From Amycolatopsis mediterranei (GTDB lineage Bacteria > Actinomycetota > Actinomycetes > Mycobacteriales > Pseudonocardiaceae): 64,000 nt of DNA. The position numbers and the translations under genes were made by a program. Positions within the stretch are counted from its first letter, which is position 1. Every line of letters starts with the position of its first letter. The notes beneath the pieces were generated by a model that worked only from the letters and a program-made list of their open reading frames with translations, made no database searches and was not told where the DNA came from. The stretch covers positions 9,112,334 through 9,176,333 of the forward strand of contig NZ_CP100416.1 of NCBI RefSeq assembly GCF_026017845.1, read 5' to 3'. Shown here piece by piece: positions 58,240-64,000 of the stretch.

Positions 58240-60021
58240 GTGAGCACTGAAGCAACTTCGGCGAACGTCGCCGGCGTGTCCGGATCCGTCCTGTCCATCT
58301 CCGACCTCAGCGTGTCGTTCCAGACCGAGGACGGCGTCGTGGACGCCGTCAAGGGCATCGGGTTCGACGTGCAGCCCGGCGAGATCGTCGCCGTGGTCGG
58401 GGAGTCCGGGTCCGGCAAGTCCGTCACGTCGATGTCGGTGCTGGGCCTGCTGCCCAAGACCAGCCGGATCGCCGGTGAGCTGCGCCTCGGCGAGCGCAAC
58501 CTGGCGGATCTCAAAGAGAAGGACATGCAGAAGATCCGCGGCAACCAGGTCGCGATGATCTTCCAGGAGCCGATGACGGCGCTGAACCCGGTCTACACGG
58601 TCGGCTGGCAGCTGCGCGAGGCCCTGCGGTCCCACCTCGACATCGCCAAGGACGCCGCCGACAAGCGCGCGGTCGAGCTGCTCGACATGGTCGGCATCCC
58701 GAACCCGGACCAGCGGTTCAAGCAGTACCCGCACCAGCTCTCGGGCGGCCTGCGCCAGCGCGTCGTCATCGCCATGGCGATCGCCTGCGACCCGAAGGTC
58801 ATCATCGCCGACGAGCCGACCACGGCCCTCGACGTCACGGTCCAGGCGGAGATCCTCGGCCTGCTGCGCAAGCTGCGGGACACCCTCGACACGGCGATCG
58901 TGCTGATCACCCACGACATGGGCGTCGTCGCCGACATGGCCGACCGCGTCATCGTGATGTATCAGGGCGAGATCGTCGAAGAGGCGCCGGTGCGCGAGCT
59001 GTTCGCGTCGCCGAAGGAGGACTACACCCGGCGGCTGCTCGCCGCGGTGCCGGTGCTCGGCCAGCGCCCCGAGGGCCGCCGCCTGCTCGACGACACCGGG
59101 ATCGCGTCCGACAGCACCGAGGCGGCCAGGATCGCCGAGGAGATCCGGCTGGCCGACGCCGAGCTGGAGGCCGTGATCGAGGAGGCCGCCCCGGCCCTCG
59201 AGATCAAGAACCTCGTGCTCGAGTACCCGGGCCGCCGCGGTCAGGCCAAGAACCGCGCCGTCGACGACGTCTCGCTGACCATCGCCAAGGGCGAGATCGT
59301 CGGCCTGGTCGGCGAGTCGGGCTCGGGCAAGTCGACGGTCGGCCGCTGCGCCGTCGGCCTGCTGCGCGCGACCCAGGGCACGATCGCGATCGCGGGCAAG
59401 GACATCACGACGATGTCGGCGAAGGAGATCCGCCCGCTTCGCCGGTTCTTCTCGATCGTGTTCCAGGACCCGGCGTCGACGCTCGACCCGAAGATGACGA
59501 TCGGCGAGTCCATCGCGGAGCCGATGGTGCTGCACAAGGTGCTGTCCGGCAAGGCCCTGTCGGCGCGCGTGCGCTCGCTGCTCGACAAGGTCGAGCTGGG
59601 CGGGCACTACATGAACCGCTACCCGCACGAGCTCTCCGGCGGCCAGCGCCAGCGCGTGGCGATCGCCCGCGCGCTGTCGCTCGACCCGGCGCTGCTCATC
59701 GCGGACGAGCCGACCTCGGCGCTGGACGTGTCGGTGCAGGCGCGCGTGCTGGACCTGTTCCTGGACCTGCAGCAGTCGCTGCAGTTCGCCTGCCTGTTCA
59801 TCAGCCACGACCTGGCGGTGGTCGACCTGCTGGCCGACCGCGTCGCGGTGATGCAGCACGGCAAGCTGGTCGAGGTCGGCACGCGTGACCAGGTGCTGCA
59901 CTCGCCGCAGCAGGAGTACACGAAGCGCCTGCTGTCGGCGGCCCCGGTCGCGGACCCGATCCTGCAGGCCGAGCGCCGCGCGGCCTGGGAGGCCGGCAAG
60001 CTGGCCCCGGTGGCCGACTGA
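58240..60021 (+). CDS. Fused dipeptide/oligopeptide ABC transporter ATPase (OppD-OppF type)
   Basis: 593 residues with two complete nucleotide-binding domains in one chain: NBD1 about 30-285 (Walker A GESGSGKS, signature LSGGLRQR, Walker B VIIADEP) and NBD2 about 315-570 (GESGSGKS, LSGGQRQR, LLIADEP). Each has the D-loop SALDVSVQ or TALDVTVQ and the oligopeptide-specific C-terminal RRLL extension. The fusion replaces separate OppD and OppF subunits. AAGGG lies before the GTG at 58240. Convergent with its probable permease genes across repeat cluster D, an arrangement that needs two promoters. Confidence 0.95.
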   Translation: MSTEATSANVAGVSGSVLSISDLSVSFQTEDGVVDAVKGIGFDVQPGEIVAVVGESGSGKSVTSMSVLGLLPKTSRIAGELRLGERNLADLKEKDMQKIRGNQVAMIFQEPMTALNPVYTVGWQLREALRSHLDIAKDAADKRAVELLDMVGIPNPDQRFKQYPHQLSGGLRQRVVIAMAIACDPKVIIADEPTTALDVTVQAEILGLLRKLRDTLDTAIVLITHDMGVVADMADRVIVMYQGEIVEEAPVRELFASPKEDYTRRLLAAVPVLGQRPEGRRLLDDTGIASDSTEAARIAEEIRLADAELEAVIEEAAPALEIKNLVLEYPGRRGQAKNRAVDDVSLTIAKGEIVGLVGESGSGKSTVGRCAVGLLRATQGTIAIAGKDITTMSAKEIRPLRRFFSIVFQDPASTLDPKMTIGESIAEPMVLHKVLSGKALSARVRSLLDKVELGGHYMNRYPHELSGGQRQRVAIARALSLDPALLIADEPTSALDVSVQARVLDLFLDLQQSLQFACLFISHDLAVVDLLADRVAVMQHGKLVEVGTRDQVLHSPQQEYTKRLLSAAPVADPILQAERRAAWEAGKLAPVAD

Positions 60022-60033
60022 CGTACCTACGTT

Positions 60034-60067
60034 GAAGGGCCCGCACCCGGCCGGGTGCGGGCCCTTC
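60034..60067 (+). terminator. Strong terminator after the fused ATPase gene
   Basis: GAAGGGCCCGCACCCGG / CCGGGTGCGGGCCCTTC, a 17-bp perfect palindrome with no loop (4 nt effective), 12 bp after the stop. Confidence 0.8.
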
Positions 60068-60077
60068 GCCGTGCTAC

Positions 60078-60194
60078 GGACGACACGCGTACCTGCACGG
60101 ACGACACGCGTACTCAGATGGACGACACGGCATAAGGCGCGCGTGTCGTCCATCTGCGTACGCGTGTCGTCGGGCTGCGTACGCGTGTCGTCCG
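60078..60194. repeat. 21-bp repeat cluster D: three units mirrored by three
   Basis: GGACGACACGCGT-type units of exactly 21 bp start at 60078, 60099 and 60120. Inverted units of exactly 21 bp start at 60141 and 60162, and a third, cut short, at 60183. The mirror point is at 60140/60141. The two inner units make a perfect 15-bp stem (60115-60129 / 60142-60156). The last unit runs into the permease stop codon. Confidence 0.88.
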
Positions 60195-61211
60195 TCAGCC
60201 GACGCGGATGCGGGGGTCGAGGATGCCGTACAGCAGGTCCGCGACCAGGTTCGCGATCACCACGCTCGCCGCGATCACCACCAGCCAGCCCATCAGCACC
60301 TGCGGGTCGTTCTTGTTGACCGCCTCCACCAGCAGCGTGCCCATGCCGTGCCAGTTGAACACCGTCTCGGTGATGATCGCGCCCGTCACCGTGGCGCCGA
60401 AGTTGACCGAAAACAGCGTCATCACCGGGATGAGCGCGTTGCGGAACGCGTGGCGCCAGATCACGCGGCTGTTCGAGACGCCCTTGGCGCGCGCTGTGCG
60501 GACGTAATCGGCGTTCAGGACCTCCAGCATCGACGCCCGCTGGAACCGGCTGTAGGCGGCGAACGTGATCGCCATGATCGACAGCGTCGGCAGCAGGAAC
60601 GCGCCGACGTACTTCGCGAGCGCGTCGCCGACGCCGGTGGCCGAAAGGCTCTCCGGGCTCGTCGTCCGCAGCCACGGGTCGCCGAGGACGTCGGACAGGC
60701 CCAGGTCCCGCACCCAGATGTTGGCGCGGATCGCGTAGCCCTTGAGGACGATCGCCACGCAGAAGATGGGCATCGAGAACATCAGGAACGCCAGCGTCGT
60801 CGCGAGGTAGTCCCAGATCGAGTACTGCTTGACCGCGGCGAGGACGCCCACCAGGACGCCGAAGAACAGCGCCAGCACCGATGCCGTCAGCACCAGCTCC
60901 AGCGTCACCCGGAACGCGGCCAGCACCTTCGGCTGGACCGGCGCGAACGCGTTGCCCTGCGCGATCGAGATGCCCCAGTCGCCGGTCAGGAAGTGGCCCA
61001 GCCAGCTGAAGTAGCGGGCGACGACGCTCTGGTCGAGGCCGAGCTTGTGCTCGGTCTCGGCGATGGCCGCGGCGCTGATCCCCGGTTTGCTGCGGATCTC
61101 GCCGAGCGGGTCGCCGGTGTTGGCCACCATGACGAAGCACAGGAACGTGCCCACCAGCAGGACCGGGATGGAGATGACCAGCCTGCGGAGCACGTAGAGC
61201 ACGAGATTCAT
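60195..61211 (-). CDS. Oligopeptide ABC permease OppB-type (copy 1)
   Basis: 338 residues. Six membrane helices; the EAA loop YVRTARAKGVSNSRVIWRHA binds the ATPase; C-terminus DLLYGILDPRIRVG. It is a close paralogue of the gene at 62214-63230: both share LLVGTFLCFVMV, KQYSIWDYLATTLAFL and FQRASMLEV. It is third in the substrate-binding protein/permease series (63417 upstream, then 62214, 61292). A 34-nt hairpin lies 40 bp before its start. See findings for the duplication. Confidence 0.93.
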   Translation of the reverse strand: MNLVLYVLRRLVISIPVLLVGTFLCFVMVANTGDPLGEIRSKPGISAAAIAETEHKLGLDQSVVARYFSWLGHFLTGDWGISIAQGNAFAPVQPKVLAAFRVTLELVLTASVLALFFGVLVGVLAAVKQYSIWDYLATTLAFLMFSMPIFCVAIVLKGYAIRANIWVRDLGLSDVLGDPWLRTTSPESLSATGVGDALAKYVGAFLLPTLSIMAITFAAYSRFQRASMLEVLNADYVRTARAKGVSNSRVIWRHAFRNALIPVMTLFSVNFGATVTGAIITETVFNWHGMGTLLVEAVNKNDPQVLMGWLVVIAASVVIANLVADLLYGILDPRIRVG

Positions 61212-61250
61212 CCGAAACCCCCAGGTCCGGCGATCCGCGCGCGAAACGCC

Positions 61251-61284
61251 ACGCGGGGGCGACCGGAACCGGTCACCCCCGCGT
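61251..61284 (-). terminator. Hairpin between OppC-type and OppB copy 1 genes
   Basis: ACGCGGGGG and GACCGG pair with CCGGTC and CCCCCGCGT (one C/A mismatch, 2-nt loop). It may attenuate or stabilise the mRNA between same-strand genes. Confidence 0.55.
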
Positions 61285-61291
61285 CGCGCGT

Positions 61292-62221
61292 TCAGGCCTT
61301 CATTCTCCGCTGGCGCGGGTCGAAGGCGTCGCGAAGACCGTCACCGATGAAGTTGATCGTCAGTGAAATCAGCACGAGCACGACGAACGGCCCGAAGAAC
61401 AGCGCCGGCCGCGTCTGCAGCTGGGCGTAGTTCTCCAGGATGACGCGGCCGAGCGAGGTGTCCGGCAGCTGGACGCCCAGGCCGATGAACGACAGCGCGG
61501 CTTCCGCCAGCACGGCCTGCGCGACCGCGAGGGTCGCGTTGACCGTGATGCTGCCGACCATGTTCGGCACCAGGTGCTTGAAGATGATCCGGAACGTCCC
61601 GGCGCCCGAGGCGCGGGCCGCGTCGACGAACTCGCGCTGGGACAGCGACATCGCCTCGGCGCGGGTGATCCGGGCGATCTGCATCCAGCCGAACGCCGCC
61701 AGCACCAGCGCGACGATGTACCAGGAGCCGCCGCCGAACACCTTGGCGAGGATGGCCGCCGCGGCGATCTGCGGGATGATCAGGAACAGGTCCGTCACCC
61801 GGGAGATCGCCGAGTCGGAGAACCCGCGCAGGTAGCCGGCGACGGCGCCGAACACGACGCCGATGACGGTGGCCAGGATCGACACCGTGAGCGCGATGAG
61901 GAGCGAGTACTGCGTGCCGCGCAGCACCTGCGACACCATGTCCTTGCCGACCTGCGTCGTCCCGAGCGGGAAGTCGGCGTTGGGCTTGGCGAACGACGGG
62001 AACGAGCTGTCCTGGTAGCTGTGCTTCCAGAAGAGCGGCAGCAGGACGCTGCTCAGCACGATCAGGAGCAGCACGGCCGACGACGCCATCGCCAGCTTGT
62101 GGTGCAGGAACTTCCGCAGGACCAGCTTGCCCTGGCTGCGCGGCTCGGGCAGCGCTTCCGGCGGGAGCGTGCCTTCGGCGGCGGCGGTTTCGCTCGCGAG
62201 AAGAGAGTTCAAGTCAGCCAA
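61292..62221 (-). CDS. Oligopeptide ABC permease OppC-type
   Basis: 309 residues. N-terminal OppC_N region (RKFLHHKLAMASSAVLLLIV), periplasmic loop with PLGTTQVGKDMVSQVLRGTQ, six helices, EAA loop REFVDAARASGAGTFRIIFKHL and C-terminus DGLRDAFDPRQRRMKA. The TTG at 62221 overlaps the upstream OppB copy 2 by eight bases and has GAGGA at good spacing. It should pair with either OppB copy to form the channel. Confidence 0.93.
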   Translation of the reverse strand: MADLNSLLASETAAAEGTLPPEALPEPRSQGKLVLRKFLHHKLAMASSAVLLLIVLSSVLLPLFWKHSYQDSSFPSFAKPNADFPLGTTQVGKDMVSQVLRGTQYSLLIALTVSILATVIGVVFGAVAGYLRGFSDSAISRVTDLFLIIPQIAAAAILAKVFGGGSWYIVALVLAAFGWMQIARITRAEAMSLSQREFVDAARASGAGTFRIIFKHLVPNMVGSITVNATLAVAQAVLAEAALSFIGLGVQLPDTSLGRVILENYAQLQTRPALFFGPFVVLVLISLTINFIGDGLRDAFDPRQRRMKA

Positions 62222-63230
62222 CGCGAATCCTCGGGTCCAGGATGCCGTACATCAGGTCGGCGATCAGGTTGGCGACGATGACACTGCTGGCGATCACCAC
62301 GAGCCAACCCATCATCACCTGAGTGTCGTTCTTCGAGACGGCTTCCACCAGCAATGTGCCCATACCGTGCCAGTTGAACACCGTCTCGGTGATGATCGCG
62401 CCGGCGAGCACCGAGCCGAAGTTGACCGAGAACAGCGTCGACACCGGGATCAGGGCGTTGCGGAACGCGTGCCGGAAGATGACCCGGCCGTTGCCGAGGC
62501 CCTTGGCGCGCGCGGTGCGCACGTAGTCCGAGTTCATCACCTCGAGCATCGAGGCGCGCTGGAACCGGCTGTACGCGGCGAAGCTGATCGCCATGATCGA
62601 CAGGGTCGGCAGCAGGTACGCGCCGATCGTGCTGGTGATGAAGTCGCCGACGCCGTCGGTCTTCAGCTGCTCCGGGCTGGTCGTGCGGAGCCACGGGTTG
62701 CCGAGGACGTCGGACAGGCCGAGGTCGCGGACCCAGCCGTTGATCTCGATCGCGTAGCGCTTCAGCACGATCGCGACGCAGAAGATCGGCATCGAGAAGA
62801 GCAGGAACGCCAGCGTCGTGGCCAGGTAATCCCAGATCGAGTACTGCTTCACCGCGGCGAGCACGCCGACGATGATGCCGATGATCAGCGCGAGAATCTC
62901 GGCGCCGACGACCAGCTTCAGGGTGACGGCGAAGGCGGCCATCACCTTGGGCGCGACCGGCGCGAGGGCGTTGCCCTGCGCGATCGAGATGCCCCAGTTC
63001 CCGCTCAGGAAGTCGCCCAGCCACGTGAAGTAGCGGGGCACGATGCCCTGGTCGAGACCGAGCTTGGCGGCCGTGGCGGCCAGCGCTTCCTTGCTGATGG
63101 TCGGGTTCTGCCGCAGCTCGCCCAGCGGGTCGCCGGTGCCGGCGACCATGACGAAACACAAGAAAGTCCCGACCAGCAGGACGGGGATCGATATCGCCAA
63201 ACGGCGAAGGATGTAGATCACCAGGTTCAA
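62214..63230 (-). CDS. Oligopeptide ABC permease OppB-type (copy 2)
   Basis: 338 residues from the TTG at 63230, which has GAGGAG seven bases before it and gives the same length and N-terminus (NLVIYILRRLAISIPVLLVG) as copy 1. An in-frame ATG at 63245 would embed that site. EAA loop YVRTARAKGLGNGRVIFRHA, C-terminus DLMYGILDPRIRVG. About four residues in five match copy 1. A possible internal promoter lies upstream. Confidence 0.93.
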   Translation of the reverse strand: MNLVIYILRRLAISIPVLLVGTFLCFVMVAGTGDPLGELRQNPTISKEALAATAAKLGLDQGIVPRYFTWLGDFLSGNWGISIAQGNALAPVAPKVMAAFAVTLKLVVGAEILALIIGIIVGVLAAVKQYSIWDYLATTLAFLLFSMPIFCVAIVLKRYAIEINGWVRDLGLSDVLGNPWLRTTSPEQLKTDGVGDFITSTIGAYLLPTLSIMAISFAAYSRFQRASMLEVMNSDYVRTARAKGLGNGRVIFRHAFRNALIPVSTLFSVNFGSVLAGAIITETVFNWHGMGTLLVEAVSKNDTQVMMGWLVVIASSVIVANLIADLMYGILDPRIRVG

Positions 63231-63291
63231 CGAACTGCTCCTCATCCGGGCCTGGTCGTCAGAAGTGCGCTGGACCGCTACCCGGTTGTCT

Positions 63292-63319
63292 ACCGTAGTG
63301 GCGGTAACCCTACGGTCAA
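63292..63319 (-). promoter_or_regulatory. Promoter and palindromic operator upstream of the permease genes
   Basis: On the minus strand TTGACC (63319-63314), 16-bp spacer, TACGGT (63297-63292). The same bases form ACCGTAG-N11-CTACGGT (63292-63298 / 63310-63316), a likely operator overlapping both promoter boxes. It sits after the substrate-binding gene's terminator and before OppB copy 2. Confidence 0.55.
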
Positions 63320-63334
63320 CAGCTACTTCCGGTG

Positions 63335-63371
63335 GGTACCGGGGCCCGGCTCGTGGCCGGACCCCGGTACC
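63335..63371 (-). terminator. Terminator after the substrate-binding protein gene
   Basis: GGTACCGGGG-C-CCGGC with GCCGG-A-CCCCGGTACC, 15 pairs and one mismatch, 5-nt loop, 46 bp beyond the stop. Partial termination here would keep the binding protein in excess over the permease, a common device. Confidence 0.75.
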
Positions 63372-63416
63372 TCCCAGGTCATCTGGAGCGAGGGGAAAGA
63401 AGAGGCGGGACGAGCC

Positions 63417-64000
63417 CTACTTCTTCTTCTCCCACTCGCCGACGTTCCACAGAACACCGTCGTACGACTGCATGTAGACGCGGTCGATGCCCTTGAACGC
63501 CCACATGCTCGGCGTCTGGAACAGCGGCAGGGTCGCGTAGTCGTCGGCGATGGCCTTGTCGGCTTCCTGGTACTTCTGCAGCTTGACCTGCTCGTCGGTC
63601 GCCTTCACCGCAGAGTTGTAGGCGTCGTCGATCTTCGAGTCGCACAGCGCCTGGTAGTTCTGCTCGCCGCCCTTGTCCGGGCAGATGTAGATCGAGCGGG
63701 ACTCCGCCTTGAACGGCTGGGCCGACCAGCCGAACAGCGCGACGTCGTAGTCACCGGTCGAGACGCGGCCACCCTTGAGGAAGTTGGCGTCGGTCTCGTC
63801 CTTGACCTCGATGCCGGCCGCCTTGGCCTGCGAGATGATGATCTCGACGGTCTGGCTGCGGCGCGCGTTCTGGTTGTGCGTGATCTTGAACGAGGCACGC
63901 ACACCGTTCTTCGCGAAGATGCCGTCGCCGCCCTTGGCCCAGCCGGCGTCGGTCAGCGTCTTGGCCGCGGCGTCGGCGCCCAGGCCCGCCTTGCTGCTGT
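63417..64000 (-). CDS. Peptide ABC transporter substrate-binding protein, N-terminus outside window
   Basis: The visible part is the C-terminal 194 residues of an SBP_bac_5 (OppA/DppA-type) extracellular binding protein; the frame is open to base 64000. Motifs: LTDAGWAKGGDGIFAKNG, the ITHNQNARRSQTVEIIISQA stretch, and the LFGWSAQPFKAESRSI region before the hinge. The lipoprotein signal is off the edge. It ends in WEKKK, 46 bp before a strong hairpin, upstream of the permease genes on the same strand. Confidence 0.92.
   Translation of the reverse strand, partial: SSKAGLGADAAAKTLTDAGWAKGGDGIFAKNGVRASFKITHNQNARRSQTVEIIISQAKAAGIEVKDETDANFLKGGRVSTGDYDVALFGWSAQPFKAESRSIYICPDKGGEQNYQALCDSKIDDAYNSAVKATDEQVKLQKYQEADKAIADDYATLPLFQTPSMWAFKGIDRVYMQSYDGVLWNVGEWEKKK

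Overview
The window is about 72% G+C and reads as the chromosome of a mycolate-order actinomycete, most likely a Pseudonocardiaceae member close to Amycolatopsis. This rests on WhiB1/WhiB2, the MtrA-MtrB-LpqB block, mycothiol synthesis (mshB), SigR/RsrA, the actinobacterial ribosomal protein bL37, frequent GTG/TTG and leaderless starts, and gene order. From the left edge to whiB2 the core genes follow the order known in Mycobacterium tuberculosis around Rv3218-Rv3260c, with insertions and one apparent loss (no aroA before rsgA). I recall that order from memory and have not aligned it. No tRNA, rRNA, CRISPR array, insertion sequence or prophage was found.

Layout. 1-9.6 kb: lipid kinase (cut by the window edge), whiB1, the cytosolic histidine kinase pdtaS, bL37, the thiol-stress pair sigR-rsrA, a Cys-tRNA(Pro) deacylase, a hydrolase plus an SRAP DNA-crosslink protein, rsgA, and two tandem LppX-type lipoproteins. 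9.6-24.7 kb: WS/DGAT acyltransferase, SpoU rRNA methylase, HAD phosphatase, Rv3235-like protein, a P450, secA, hpf, comF, and the lpqB-mtrB-mtrA envelope/cell-division operon. 24.8-29.8 kb: an accessory block with Rieske ferredoxin, IclR regulator, WYL regulator with its divergent partner, and a dimethylglycine-dehydrogenase-like flavoenzyme. Shared GTTGC-N7-GCAAC sites suggest the IclR protein controls the ferredoxin and the flavoenzyme. 29.8-34.9 kb: tmk, then a second accessory block with a secreted papain-like protease and a membrane-anchored partner, an HTH regulator, yjdF with a switch-like leader, and vapBC. 34.9-46 kb: ahcY, a degenerate lipase-like membrane protein, a sortase substrate, an amino-acid permease, a CDF transporter and a large SARP/AfsR regulator. 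46-55 kb: the GDP-mannose supply genes (manA, Rv3256c-like, Trm112-like, manB), DUF3499, a zincin-like protein, a large GT2 membrane protein and whiB2. 55-64 kb: an M50 protease, the mshB operon and an oligopeptide ABC system with two OppB copies.

Two observations stand out. First, four convergent gene junctions (about 1.6, 33.3, 45.9 and 60.1 kb) are filled with degenerate units of exactly 21 bp. The units are arranged as facing inverted blocks and share sequence between loci. They look like one repeat system, perhaps acting at transcript 3' ends or as protein-binding arrays. I do not recognise it as a described element. Second, the yjdF leader can form a 9-bp stem that hides the ribosome-binding site and encloses two mutually exclusive 6-bp hairpins, which is a bistable, riboswitch-like layout.

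Start codons were chosen from Shine-Dalgarno spacing, leaderless -10 boxes, family N-termini and 4-nt stop/start overlaps. Where this departs from the longest reading frame the entry says so.
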